DNA of 64,000 nucleotides from Streptomyces sp. H39-S7 (lineage in GTDB: Bacteria > Actinomycetota > Actinomycetes > Streptomycetales > Streptomycetaceae). The notes under the pieces are model-generated. The model ran no database searches, had not been told where the DNA came from, and was given only the letters and a program-made list of their open reading frames with translations. Both the position numbers and the translations under genes were made by a program. Shown here one piece after another: positions 46,185-55,448 of this stretch (position 1 is its first letter; each line of letters opens with the position of its first letter). Location of the stretch: NCBI RefSeq assembly GCF_027158205.1, contig NZ_JAPVLU010000014.1, positions 131,574 through 195,573 of the forward strand, read 5' to 3'.

Positions 46185-47735
46185 GTGAACCGACGAGATG
46201 CGCTGCGCGCCGGAACCGGCGTCGCCGCGTCGACGTGGCTGACCGGCTGCAGCACCGGCGACAGCGCCGACGCGAAGCCGACGAGCACCACCCGCACCCC
46301 GGCCCCCACCGCCCCGAGCGGCCCCGGCAGTTCGGCGGCCACCGGCTCACCGCCGGACTGGCCGGCCCTGGCCAAAGGCCTGGGCGGCGCGCTGATCCGC
46401 CCGGACGACAGCGCGTACGACACGTCCCGCCGGCTCTACAACACCCGCTTCGACGGACTGCGCCCCGCCGCCGTCGCCTACGCCTCGGGCCCCGACGACA
46501 TCCGCGCCTGCCTGGACTTCGCGCGCCGCTCCCGGTCGGTCCGGCTGGCGGTCAGGAGCGGCGGCCATTCGTACGGGGGCTGGTCCAGCGGCGGCCAGGA
46601 CCACCTCGTGCTGGACGTGTCCCGGCTCAACGCGATATCCACCAACGGCACGGCCGCCACGGTCGGCGCCGGCGCGAAACTCATCGACGTGTACTCCCGG
46701 CTCGCCGAACACGGCAGAACCGTCCCCGCCGGCTCCTGCCCCACGGTCGGCATCTCCGGCCTCACCCTCGGCGGCGGCCACGGCGTGCTCAGCCGCTCGT
46801 ACGGACTGACCTGCGACAGCCTCACCGGCGCCACCCTCATCACCGCCGACGGCAAGCAGCTCGACTGCGACGCGACCGCCAACCCCGACCTCTTCTGGGC
46901 GCTGCGCGGCGCCGGCTGCGGCAACTTCGGCGTCGTCACCGAGCTCCGCTTCGCCACCCACCCCGCGCCCTCCGTCGTGACCGGGTACGCCACCTGGCCG
47001 TGGAGCCGGGCGGCGGCCGTCGTGCGCGCCTGGCAGGAGTGGGGACCCGACCAGCCGGACCACATCTGGTCGGCGCTGCACCTGGAAGGACCGGCAGGCG
47101 GTTCACCGACGGTCTCCCTCGCGACCCTGTCGACCGGCTCGCGGACCGACCTGGCCAACGCCGTCGACCGGCTCGCCGGGAGCGCGGGAGGCAGCCCGCC
47201 CTCCTTCTCGACGCACCCGCACCCGTACTTGGAGGCGATGTTCTCGTACGCCGGCTGCTCGGGCCTGGCCACCGCCGAGTGCCATCTGCAGCCCAAGGGC
47301 AAGCTGCGGCGCGAGACGTACACCGCCCGTTCCGACTTCTACGACCACTCGCTGTCGCCCGCCGGCATCCAGGTCCTGCTCGGACAGGTCGAACGGCTCG
47401 GCTCGCTCCCGGGCGGCGGCGACGGCAGCGTGGCGCTGACCGCCCTGGGCGGCGCGATCAACCGGGTCGACCCCGGCGCGACCGCGTTCGTGCACCGGCG
47501 CTCACGTTTCCTGGCGCAGTACATCGCCTCGGACGCCCTCAGCCGGACGGCCTGGCTGGACACGCTGTACGCGGCGATGCGCCGCTACGCCTCGGGCTCC
47601 GCCTACCAGAACTACGCCGACCCGGCCCTGAAGGAGTGGCGTCAGGCCTACTACGGCCCGGCCGCGGCCCGTCTGACGGAGTTGAAGAAGAAGTACGACC
47701 CTGACAGGCTCTTCGACTTCCCGCAGGCCCTGTAG
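46185..47735 (+). CDS. Secreted FAD-linked oxidoreductase (BBE type), lipoprotein
   Basis: 516 residues. Twin-arginine-like start (NRRDAL) and lipobox WLTGC, so probably exported by Tat as a folded lipoprotein. The FAD_binding_4 domain holds both covalent anchors of berberine-bridge-type enzymes: His in RSGGHSYGGW and Cys in AGSCPTVGISGLTLGGGHG. The C-terminal BBE motif is YQNYADPALKEWRQAYYG. Likely oxidises sugars or a secondary metabolite outside the membrane; substrate unknown. Monocistronic. Confidence 0.9.
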   Translation: MNRRDALRAGTGVAASTWLTGCSTGDSADAKPTSTTRTPAPTAPSGPGSSAATGSPPDWPALAKGLGGALIRPDDSAYDTSRRLYNTRFDGLRPAAVAYASGPDDIRACLDFARRSRSVRLAVRSGGHSYGGWSSGGQDHLVLDVSRLNAISTNGTAATVGAGAKLIDVYSRLAEHGRTVPAGSCPTVGISGLTLGGGHGVLSRSYGLTCDSLTGATLITADGKQLDCDATANPDLFWALRGAGCGNFGVVTELRFATHPAPSVVTGYATWPWSRAAAVVRAWQEWGPDQPDHIWSALHLEGPAGGSPTVSLATLSTGSRTDLANAVDRLAGSAGGSPPSFSTHPHPYLEAMFSYAGCSGLATAECHLQPKGKLRRETYTARSDFYDHSLSPAGIQVLLGQVERLGSLPGGGDGSVALTALGGAINRVDPGATAFVHRRSRFLAQYIASDALSRTAWLDTLYAAMRRYASGSAYQNYADPALKEWRQAYYGPAAARLTELKKKYDPDRLFDFPQAL

Positions 47736-47766
47736 GTCCGCTGCGGGCCCGGATGCCTTCCGGCGC

Positions 47767-48441
47767 TCAGGCCGCCAGGTCCTTGTCGTACGCGGTGGGC
47801 ATCGGGTACGCCTCACCGCGCCGTGCGGGGGCCCGGACGAGGCCGCGCAGTCCGGACCGGCCCATCGCCGTCGTGACCGGCGTCAGCAGGGCCATCGCGA
47901 GTGGGGCGAGCAGCAGCGCCGTGGCGGTGCCGAGGGCGAAGCCGCCGATCACGTCGGTCGGGTAGTGCACGCCCATGAAGACGCGGCAGAAGCCCTCGGC
48001 AAGCGCGATCAGTATGGCGACGATCCCCACCTTGCGGCTGACCATGAACAGCCCGACGGCCATGGCCATCGTGAGGGTCGCGTGATCGCTCACGAACGAG
48101 AAGTCGGTCTTGCCCTTGATCAGGACGTCGAGCCCCTCGTGGTCCACAAAGGGTCTGGGACGCTCCACGAGGCCGCGCACCGGGATGTTCAGCAGCAGGG
48201 CGATCCCGGCCGCCAGGCCGGACCACACGACCCCCGCGACGGCGGCGGGCGCCTGGTCGCTGCGGCGCGCGACCCGCCACCAGCACCAGCCGGCCAGCAG
48301 CAGCATGAGCACGATCAGCCCGTACTCGCCGACGAACTCCACGGCGCGGTCGACCCAGTGCGGCGAGTCCTTGGCGAGGCCGTTGATGTCGCGCAGCAGG
48401 CCCAGGTCGGGGTTGGAGCCGTCGGTCGCGTGCTCTGCCAT
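47767..48441 (-). CDS. PAP2-family membrane phosphatase
   Basis: 224 residues, about six helices. Motif C1 is in VRGLVERPRPF, C2 is SFVSDHATLTMA (the usual SGH is SDH here) and C3 is CRVFMGVHYPTDVIGG with catalytic His. Family members hydrolyse undecaprenyl pyrophosphate or phosphatidic acid. AAGGGG lies nine bases before the ATG. Confidence 0.88.
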   Translation of the reverse strand: MAEHATDGSNPDLGLLRDINGLAKDSPHWVDRAVEFVGEYGLIVLMLLLAGWCWWRVARRSDQAPAAVAGVVWSGLAAGIALLLNIPVRGLVERPRPFVDHEGLDVLIKGKTDFSFVSDHATLTMAMAVGLFMVSRKVGIVAILIALAEGFCRVFMGVHYPTDVIGGFALGTATALLLAPLAMALLTPVTTAMGRSGLRGLVRAPARRGEAYPMPTAYDKDLAA

Positions 48442-48625
48442 GTGGTGGTGCCCCTTACCTGATCCATACTCCGGCCCCGCTGCTGGCCTCCAGGCCATGA
48501 ACGCCGTTTCTCGCGCCATTGTCCCTGTGCAACGGCGGACACGGTACGTAGCGTTCCGGTCTCTACCGGATGATCACCAGGAAGTTATCCAAGAGAGATC
48601 AGAAGCGCATCCCCGGGCCAAAGCC

Positions 48626-49633
48626 TCACGCGGCGCCGGTAGTCGGCAGCGCCTGCGCGCCGTCCTTCGTCACCCGGGTCCCACCGATGAAGTCCGGTGT
48701 GTCGATCTTGTCGAAGCGAATCACCGCCCCGGTGTACGGGGCATTAATCATGTACCCACCCCCGACGTACAGTCCGACGTGGTGGATGGACCGGGGATCG
48801 TTGAGGTCGTAGGCGAAGAAGACCAGGTCACCCGGCAGCAGCTCGTCCCGCTTCGGGTGCGGCCCCGCGTTCCACTGATCGTTGGCCACCCGCGGCAGCT
48901 CGATCCCGACCGACGCGTAGGCCGCCTTCGTCAACCCCGAGCAGTCGAACCTGCCGCCCTGGTCGGCGGTCCCGTTGCCGCCCCACAGGTACGGCGTGCC
49001 GAGCTTGCCCTGCGCGTAGTAGATCGCCGCCGCGGCCTGCTGGGACGGCGCCACACGGCCCACGGGCGCGGCGAAGCTCTTCTCCAGCGTCCTGATCGTC
49101 TTCACGTAGTTCTGCGTCTCGCGGTACGCCGGGATCCCGCCCGCGTGGATCACCGCGTACGCGCCCGCGTTGTAGGCCGCGAGCATGTTGTTCGTCCGGT
49201 CGCCCGGCACGTCCTTCACATGCCCGGCCAACTCGCAGTCGTACGAGGCGGCCGACGGGATCGCGTCCTCCGGATCCCACACGTCCCGCTTCCCGTCCCC
49301 GTTCCCGTCCACTCCGTGGGACGCCCAGGTGCCCGGGATGAACTGCGCTATCCCCTGCGCGGCCGCGGCGCTCTGCGCCCGCGGGTCCCAGCCGCTCTCC
49401 TGGTACAGCTGCGCGGCCAGCAGCGCCGGGTTGATCTCCGGGCAGAGGTTGCCCCACTTCTGGACGATCGACTGGTATATCGCCGGCACCGAGCCCTTGG
49501 CGAGCGTGACCGACCCGCCGCTGCCGCCGGCCAGCCCGGCGGCGGCCGAAAACGTACCGATCACCAGCAGCGCCATGAACGAAAGGCACAGCCCGAAGCC
49601 GAGAGTGACGGTGAGCCAGACCTTCTTCGCCAT
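48626..49633 (-). CDS. Bifunctional wall hydrolase: SLT lytic transglycosylase plus NlpC/P60
   Basis: 335 residues: signal anchor (VTLGFGLCLSFMALLVIGTF), SLT domain with catalytic Glu in LYQESGWDPRAQ and AAAAQGIAQFIPGTW, then NlpC/P60 with Cys in GRFDCSGLTKAAY and His in SIHHVGLYVGGG. SLT plus NlpC/P60 in one protein is the layout of VirB1/Orf14-type hydrolases that open the wall for type IV secretion in Gram-positive bacteria. It is divergent from the secretion-like operon 0.3 kb away. Confidence 0.9.
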   Translation of the reverse strand: MAKKVWLTVTLGFGLCLSFMALLVIGTFSAAAGLAGGSGGSVTLAKGSVPAIYQSIVQKWGNLCPEINPALLAAQLYQESGWDPRAQSAAAAQGIAQFIPGTWASHGVDGNGDGKRDVWDPEDAIPSAASYDCELAGHVKDVPGDRTNNMLAAYNAGAYAVIHAGGIPAYRETQNYVKTIRTLEKSFAAPVGRVAPSQQAAAAIYYAQGKLGTPYLWGGNGTADQGGRFDCSGLTKAAYASVGIELPRVANDQWNAGPHPKRDELLPGDLVFFAYDLNDPRSIHHVGLYVGGGYMINAPYTGAVIRFDKIDTPDFIGGTRVTKDGAQALPTTGAA

Positions 49634-49954
49634 CGGACGTGCCCTCTCAGGAGTGATGCCAGGGCTGCTAGGCGCCGCTGGTGACGGTGAGCCAGACTTT
49701 CCGCAGCACTGGTCCGCGCCTTCGTTCCAATCGTTGCCCTACGGTGACGCTCGTGATACACAGAGTAGTCGTCTACGTCCCATCGAACACCGGTCCGTGC
49801 AACATTCTGGACGCTGCGGTCCGGATCACACGGGGGATCCGTCGAGAAAGTCGCCGAGTCGACATGAACCGGTTGACACATCGGCCAAGATAGACCCTGG
49901 ACCCTTGCGCCCCGGCGAGGGCTCCAACTGATCGAGCGGGGTGGTGAGTTCCTC
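49634..49954. other. 321-bp divergent region before the secretion-like operon
   Basis: No gene seen. A 17-bp stretch at 49681-49697 repeats 49604-49620 within the start of the hydrolase gene and on the minus strand opens a 13-codon frame, VLRKVWLTVTSGA, matching the hydrolase N-terminus. TTGACA at 49873 has no matching -10 at 17 bp. Confidence 0.5.
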
Positions 49955-50263
49955 ATGTTCTTGGCAGCCACAAAGGGCGACATCAACACCATTATCGGTG
50001 GCATCGCCCCCAACTGGGGTCCCTTCGGGTCCCTTGGGAACGAAGCACGCGTGATGATCGAGGTGGTCATGGCAGTAGCGATCCTGCTCTGCCTGGCCAT
50101 CGCGATCTGGGGCGCGGCCAAACAGCGGATCGGCGCGACAGCTCTCCGCGACACCTTCAGCGCCGAACAGGGCAAGGGTCTGATCATCGCCGGCCTCACC
50201 GGCGTGTTCATCATCGGATCCCTCGGCACGCTGTTCACCATCGTCTACGGCATGGCCGTGTAG
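49955..50263 (+). CDS. Small two-helix membrane protein, VirB2/TrbC-like position
   Basis: 102 residues: amphipathic start (MFLAATKGDINTIIGGIAPN), transmembrane helix at about 32-54 (IEVVMAVAILLCLAIAIWGA), a polar turn (TALRDTFSAEQGKG), and a second helix at about 75-99. Size, topology and first position in the operon resemble pilin-like VirB2/TrbC or VirB3 subunits; sequence alone does not prove it. GGTGAG precedes the ATG. Confidence 0.65.
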   Translation: MFLAATKGDINTIIGGIAPNWGPFGSLGNEARVMIEVVMAVAILLCLAIAIWGAAKQRIGATALRDTFSAEQGKGLIIAGLTGVFIIGSLGTLFTIVYGMAV

Positions 50264-50343
50264 TCCCCAGCCCAGAGCCAGCCTGTCCCATGTCCCCCGG
50301 GAGCCCGTCCCAGGCCCCCTCCCCCACCCGAGGCTGCGTGCTG

Positions 50344-51168
50344 ATGCCCACTCACCCCAGCAGCGATACCGGCCAGGACGGCCCACCGACACGCACCCGC
50401 ATGCCCGAAGGGCACGGCGGGCACGGCGCCGCGACACGCCGCACCAAGCCGAGCCGAGCCCTGGTGACGGTCCTCGGTGTCGTCGTCCTCCTCGTCGCCG
50501 TGATCGTCCTCGCCAACCGCGGCAATGACAACACCGCCTCCAACGGCGCGACCGCCGGCGGCGCCAAGGGCACGAACGCGAACCCCACGGCCCCGACCGG
50601 CGAGAAACCGGTCACCGGCAACAACGCGGGGATCCCTTCGGGGTACGCGAAGACGGAACAGGGTGCGCAGTCCGCTGCCGCGAACTTCGCCGTGGCGCTG
50701 GGGGGTGACGGGATGTTCACCACGGACCGCCGCCACGCGATCATCAACGCGATCGCGGACACGAGCACGGCCGGCAAGATGCAGACGGGCTTCGACACCA
50801 ACTATTCGAAGGCCTTCCTGGCCGGCATCGGGCTGACCGCCGACGGTGCCGCGCCGGCCGGTCTGACCTTCGTCAACCGCACCCTCCCAGCCGGTACGAA
50901 GATCGACAAATTCGACGGCGAAACGGCCGACGTCTCCGTCTGGTGCGCCGGCATGTTCGGCCTGGCGGGCAACGCCTCGACCAAACCGGTGACCAACAAC
51001 TGGTTTACCGTCACTTTCACGCTGAAGTGGAACGGTTCGGACTGGAAGGTTCTCGCTACCGGTCAGAAGAAGGGTCCGACCCCGGTCAGCGGCGACAATC
51101 CTGTGTCCACTGCCGGTGAGATCGCGGACGCGGTCAAGGGTTTCGGAGGGTTCACGTATGCGCGGTAG
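50344..51168 (+). CDS. VirB8/TcpC-like membrane protein of the secretion-like operon
   Basis: 274 residues from the ATG at 50344. A cytoplasmic basic tail, one transmembrane helix at about 40-60 (ALVTVLGVVVLLVAVIVLA), a disordered linker, and an outer ~160-residue domain with the layout of the NTF2-like fold (AANFAVALGGDGMFTTDRRH; VTNNWFTVTFTLKWNGSDWK). VirB8 and TcpC have the same topology. In-frame starts also exist at 50338 (GTG) and 50290 (ATG); ribosome binding sites do not decide between them. Confidence 0.65.
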   Translation: MPTHPSSDTGQDGPPTRTRMPEGHGGHGAATRRTKPSRALVTVLGVVVLLVAVIVLANRGNDNTASNGATAGGAKGTNANPTAPTGEKPVTGNNAGIPSGYAKTEQGAQSAAANFAVALGGDGMFTTDRRHAIINAIADTSTAGKMQTGFDTNYSKAFLAGIGLTADGAAPAGLTFVNRTLPAGTKIDKFDGETADVSVWCAGMFGLAGNASTKPVTNNWFTVTFTLKWNGSDWKVLATGQKKGPTPVSGDNPVSTAGEIADAVKGFGGFTYAR

Positions 51169-52495
51169 CCGACGTCTACGTTCCCTGTCCCTCGCAGGAG
51201 TCGTGGCGGGGGTCCAGACCGCCGTCGTTCTCCTCGCGACCCGTGCCGCCGCGGCGCCCACCCCCACCCCGACGCCGACCCCCACGACCAGCAGTGATCC
51301 CTGCGCACTCATCTCAGGTCCCGCCAAGGAGTACTGCGAAAAGGGCAAGGGCGGCGGTGGCGGGCCCTCCAACCCTCTCCCCGACACCCTCGATCCCCTG
51401 AGCGCCCTCGCGAAGGGCTGCGCCGATGCCGCCTCCTGGGTGATCACCAAGCTCTCCAAGGCGATCACGTCCACCACGCAGGTGGACTTCACCAACACCA
51501 CCTTCCTGCGCCAGTACGCCGTCGTCTTCGCCGCCTCCACGATCCTCACGCTCGTCCTCTGGCTGCTGGCCGTCGCCAAGCGGGCCGTGCGCGGCGTGCC
51601 GCTGACGGAAGCGTTGACGGAGGCCGTGGGGTTCCTGTGGCTGACGGTGCTGGCCTCGGCGTTCACGCCGCTGGTGCTCTACACGGTGGTGTCGGCGACG
51701 GACGCCGTGACGGATGTGATCGCGGCCGGCACGTCGTCGAACACCAACACGTTCTTCGGAAACTTCTCCGCGGCCCTCGCCAAGGGCCAGGACATCGGCG
51801 GCGGCCCGATCATGCTGATCGTCGTCTCGATGGTGTCGGTGCTGGCCGCCGGCGTGCTGTGGCTGGAGCTCGTGATCCGGGCCGCGCTGCTCTACGTGGG
51901 CGCGCTCCTCGGCACCGCGGTGTACTCCGGGCTGGTCGACAAGAACATGTGGGGCCACGTCCGCCGCTGGGCGGGCATCATGATCGCGGTCATCCTCGTC
52001 AAACCGGTGATCGTGATCGTGCTGGGCCTGGCCGGGGCGCTGAGCGCGTCCGACGGGCCGAACTCGTTCTCCGCCGTCGTGTCGGGACTGGCGATCATCC
52101 TGCTGGCCATCTTCGCCAGCTTCATGATCTACCGCTTCGTCCCCGGCTTCGGCGACGACGTCGTGAGTCTGAAGAACAACCGCAAGGAAGCCGGCGGCGC
52201 CCAGGCCGCGGCCGTGATCTCCTCGCCCGCCGCGCTGGTGAAGCAGGGCATCAAGACGCACAGCGCCCGTGGCGGACCGCAGGAGCAGGCAACCAGTGGG
52301 GGCGCGCAGCCGTCCAACCCGGTGTCCGGCGGCGTGGCGGCGCACGGCAGCCGCAACGGCAACCCCGGCCGGAGCGGCGGAGGCGGAGGCGGCGGAGGCG
52401 GTTCGAACGGCGCCCCTGCGGCGCCCGCGCCCCGCACCACACCGGACCGCGGCAACAACAGCAACGGCAACAAGCACGGAGGTGATCGCCGGTGA
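51158..52495 (+). CDS. TrbL/VirB6-like polytopic membrane protein
   Basis: 445 residues. An N-terminal signal (SLAGVVAGVQTAVVLLATRA) is followed by a Pro-Thr repeat, then about five or six transmembrane helices between residues 130 and 340, and a Gly/Ser/Asn-rich cytoplasmic tail with a ten-Gly run. This topology and length match TrbL/VirB6. GGAGGG lies seven bases before the ATG, which overlaps the previous stop by 11 bp. Confidence 0.75.
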   Translation: MRGSRRLRSLSLAGVVAGVQTAVVLLATRAAAAPTPTPTPTPTTSSDPCALISGPAKEYCEKGKGGGGGPSNPLPDTLDPLSALAKGCADAASWVITKLSKAITSTTQVDFTNTTFLRQYAVVFAASTILTLVLWLLAVAKRAVRGVPLTEALTEAVGFLWLTVLASAFTPLVLYTVVSATDAVTDVIAAGTSSNTNTFFGNFSAALAKGQDIGGGPIMLIVVSMVSVLAAGVLWLELVIRAALLYVGALLGTAVYSGLVDKNMWGHVRRWAGIMIAVILVKPVIVIVLGLAGALSASDGPNSFSAVVSGLAIILLAIFASFMIYRFVPGFGDDVVSLKNNRKEAGGAQAAAVISSPAALVKQGIKTHSARGGPQEQATSGGAQPSNPVSGGVAAHGSRNGNPGRSGGGGGGGGGSNGAPAAPAPRTTPDRGNNSNGNKHGGDRR

Positions 52496-54036
52496 CGTCC
52501 CAGCCCTTCACCCAGCCGCGCCGCACGTATCTGATCGGCAAGGCCCGCCCGAACGCGATCGTCGGCAAGAACCGGGAGACCGGGGAGATCGCGCTGATCG
52601 TCGTCGGCGCGTTCCTGGGCATGATGTGCGGCCTGCTGGTCCCGATACTTCCGTTGCGCATCCTCACGCTCGTCGGGTGGCCGCTGCTGGCGTTCGCCGC
52701 CGTCTACATGCCGTACCGGCGGCGGACGTTCTACCGCTGGTTCGAGATCAACCGCACCTACCGCCGTACCCTGCGCCGCACCCCCGCCTACCGGTCGGCG
52801 GCCTCCGAGGCCGGTATCGGGCTCGACGGCCGTGAGGTCGAGGTCGGGCCGCCGCCCGGCATCGGCCGGATCAACTGGCTGTCGGCGCCCTTCGGCCCCG
52901 ACGAGATCGCCGTGCTGCTGCACATCGACCGCAGGACCGTGACCGCCGCGATCGAGATCGAGGGCCCCGGCGTCGGGCTGCGCGACAGCGAGGACCAGGA
53001 AGCCCTGGTGGAACGCTTCGGCACGCTGCTCAAGCACGTGGCCAACGGCGACGGCTACGTCACCCGCCTCCAAATGCTGGCCCGTACGCTGCCCGCCGAC
53101 CCGGACGCGCACGCGAAGGACGTCTCGCTGCGCGGCGACCCGCGGGCCGAGACGTGGCTCGTGGACTCCTACGAGCAGCTGCAGTCGATGGTGTCGACCT
53201 CCTCGGAGCAGCACCGCGCCTATCTCGTCGCCTGTATGCACTTCACCCGCGAGCTGGCCGCCGAGGGCCACGCGCTGGCCCGTGCGACCGTCACCCGCCG
53301 CTCCGAGATCGACAAGGACGCGGGGCTGGCCGCCGTCATGGCCCGCGAGCTGACCGACATCTGCGCCCGGCTCGCCGAGGCGGACATCCGGGTCCGCCAG
53401 CCGCTCGGCCAGGCCCGGCTGTCGTCCCTCGTCCACTCCATGTACGACCCGGACCACCCCATCGACCACATCCAGGCGATGACCCGGCGCAACGCCTGGC
53501 CGGCCGAGCTGGACGCGACGGAGCCGACGTATTTGCAGGCCAAGACCCGCGAATCGGCCACCCGCGCACCCTGGCACCACTCCACCGCCTGGGTGAAGGA
53601 GTGGCCGATGACGCCCGTCGGCGTCAACTTCCTGGCCCCGCTGCTCGTCCACACCCCGGACGTGATCCGTACGGTCGCGGTCTGCATGGACCTGGAGCCG
53701 ACCGACGTCGCCATCGAGCGGATGCTGACCGAGAAGACCAACGACGACGCGGACGCCAGCCGCGCCGCCAAGATGAACCGGGTGATCGACCCACGAGACG
53801 TCGCCCACCACGGCCGTGTCGACCAGCGTGGTGAAGACCTCGCAAGCGGCGCCGCCGGAGTGAATCTCGTCGGTTACATCACCGTAAGCTCCCGTTCGCC
53901 GGAAGCACTTGCCCGGGACAAGCGTACGATCCGCGCGTCGGCGGGTAAGTCGTATCTGAAGCTGGAGTGGTGCGATCGTGAGCACCACCGTGCGTTCGTG
54001 AACACGCTGCCGTTCGCGACCGGTATCCGCCGCTAA
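52492..54036 (+). CDS. SCO6880-family protein: VirB3-like anchor plus VirB4 N-terminal domain
   Basis: 514 residues. Two N-terminal transmembrane helices (IALIVVGAFLGMMCGLLVPI and LTLVGWPLLAFAAVYM) are followed by a basic YRRRTFYRWFEINRTYRR and a soluble part without P-loop. The arrangement equals a PrgI/VirB3-like anchor fused to the VirB4 N-terminal domain. The separate ATPase is encoded 13 bp downstream. The GTG start overlaps the preceding stop by four bases (GTGA). Confidence 0.75.
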   Translation: MTSQPFTQPRRTYLIGKARPNAIVGKNRETGEIALIVVGAFLGMMCGLLVPILPLRILTLVGWPLLAFAAVYMPYRRRTFYRWFEINRTYRRTLRRTPAYRSAASEAGIGLDGREVEVGPPPGIGRINWLSAPFGPDEIAVLLHIDRRTVTAAIEIEGPGVGLRDSEDQEALVERFGTLLKHVANGDGYVTRLQMLARTLPADPDAHAKDVSLRGDPRAETWLVDSYEQLQSMVSTSSEQHRAYLVACMHFTRELAAEGHALARATVTRRSEIDKDAGLAAVMARELTDICARLAEADIRVRQPLGQARLSSLVHSMYDPDHPIDHIQAMTRRNAWPAELDATEPTYLQAKTRESATRAPWHHSTAWVKEWPMTPVGVNFLAPLLVHTPDVIRTVAVCMDLEPTDVAIERMLTEKTNDDADASRAAKMNRVIDPRDVAHHGRVDQRGEDLASGAAGVNLVGYITVSSRSPEALARDKRTIRASAGKSYLKLEWCDREHHRAFVNTLPFATGIRR

Positions 54037-54049
54037 CAGGAGGCCCATC

Positions 54050-55447
54050 ATGCCCATGCTGGACCCCCTCGCCACGCTCACCGACGCGTTCACCGGCTTC
54101 CTGTTCGGGAAGGTGGAGTCCACGCGGCTGCCCGTCCGCACCTCCACCGGGCAGGCGCAGGCCGTGTACCTGCCCACCGCCGCCCCCGGCCTCGGCGACT
54201 CCGGTGTGATCATCGGCCGCGAGGTGTACTCCGGCAAGGGCTACATCTACGACCCCTTCCAGCTCTACGGCCAGCAGCTGCCCGCCCCGCACTGGCTGGT
54301 GCTCGGCGAGTCCGGCAACGGCAAGTCCGCGCTGGAGAAGACGTACGTGCTGCGCCAGCTGCGCTTTCGCGACCGCCAGGTCGTCGTCCTCGACGCCCAG
54401 GGCGAGGACGGCGTCGGCGAGTGGAACCTGATCGCGAAGGCGCTCGGAATAACTCCCATCCGGCTGGACCCGATGGCCGCCCTCAACGGCGGCATCAAGC
54501 TCAACCCGCTGGACCCGGCGATCGCCGCGACCGGGCAGCTCGCGCTGCTCCGCACGATCATCGAGGTCGCGATGGGGCGCGGCCTGGACGAGCGGTCCGG
54601 CTTCGCCCTCAAGGTCGCCCACGCGTACGTCACGGAGACCACCACCGACCGGCAGCCCATCCTCACCGACATCGTCGAGCGGCTCCGACATCCCATGCCG
54701 GACTCCGCCGAGGCGATGAACGTCGATGTCGACGACGTCCGGGCGTGGGGCCTGGACGTGGCCCTCGTGCTGGACCGGCTGGTCGACGGTGACCTGCGCG
54801 GCATGTTCGACGGCCCGACGACCAACGGCATCGACCTGGACGCGCCACTGATCGTCTTCGACCTCTCCCACATCGACCGCAACTCGATCGCCATGCCCAT
54901 CCTGATGGCGATCGTCGGCGTGTGGCTGGAGCACACCTGGATCCGGCCCGACCGGGTCAAGCGCGTCTTCCTCGTCGAAGAGGCCTGGCACATCATCAAC
55001 AGCCCGTTCGTGGCCCAGCTCTTCCAGCGGCTGCTGAAGTTCGGCCGCCGCCTCGGCCTGTCCTTCGTCGCGGTCGTCCACCACCTGTCGGACGTCGTGG
55101 ACGGCGCCGCCGCGAAGGAGGCCGCCGCGATCCTGAAGATGGCCTCCACGCGCACGATCTACGCCCAGAAGGCGGACGAGGCACGCGCCACGGGTCTGGT
55201 CCTCGGCCTGCCCCGGTGGGCGGTCGAGATCATCCCGACGCTCACCCCGGGTATCGCGGTCTGGGACGTCAACGGCAACGTCCAGGTCGTCAAGCACCTG
55301 ATCACCGAGTCCGAGCGGCCCCTGGTCTTCACGGACAGCGCGATGACGCAGTCGTCCGTCGACCACACGGCCCAGGTCGAGGCGGAGGCGGTGGCCGACG
55401 CGGAGATCGCGCTGGCGAAGCAGTTGGCCGACGACGCGGTGGCCTGA
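54050..55447 (+). CDS. VirB4-like secretion ATPase (C-terminal half as a separate protein)
   Basis: 465 residues. Walker A GESGNGKS at 86-93, VVVLDAQGEDG at 111-121, and Walker B VFLVEEAW at 306-313 followed by FGRRLGLSFVAVVHHLSD, the VirB4/TraC pattern. It lacks the large VirB4 N-terminal domain, which is supplied by the upstream gene. AGGAGG precedes the ATG. Should power assembly or transport in the membrane complex. Confidence 0.85.
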   Translation: MPMLDPLATLTDAFTGFLFGKVESTRLPVRTSTGQAQAVYLPTAAPGLGDSGVIIGREVYSGKGYIYDPFQLYGQQLPAPHWLVLGESGNGKSALEKTYVLRQLRFRDRQVVVLDAQGEDGVGEWNLIAKALGITPIRLDPMAALNGGIKLNPLDPAIAATGQLALLRTIIEVAMGRGLDERSGFALKVAHAYVTETTTDRQPILTDIVERLRHPMPDSAEAMNVDVDDVRAWGLDVALVLDRLVDGDLRGMFDGPTTNGIDLDAPLIVFDLSHIDRNSIAMPILMAIVGVWLEHTWIRPDRVKRVFLVEEAWHIINSPFVAQLFQRLLKFGRRLGLSFVAVVHHLSDVVDGAAAKEAAAILKMASTRTIYAQKADEARATGLVLGLPRWAVEIIPTLTPGIAVWDVNGNVQVVKHLITESERPLVFTDSAMTQSSVDHTAQVEAEAVADAEIALAKQLADDAVA

Positions 55448-55448
55448 G

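Noticed and set aside
49873..49896. Promoter TTGACA...TAGACC for the secretion-like operon
   Set aside because: The two hexamers are only 12 bp apart, too close for a sigma-70-type promoter, and no -10 is seen at 16-18 bp.
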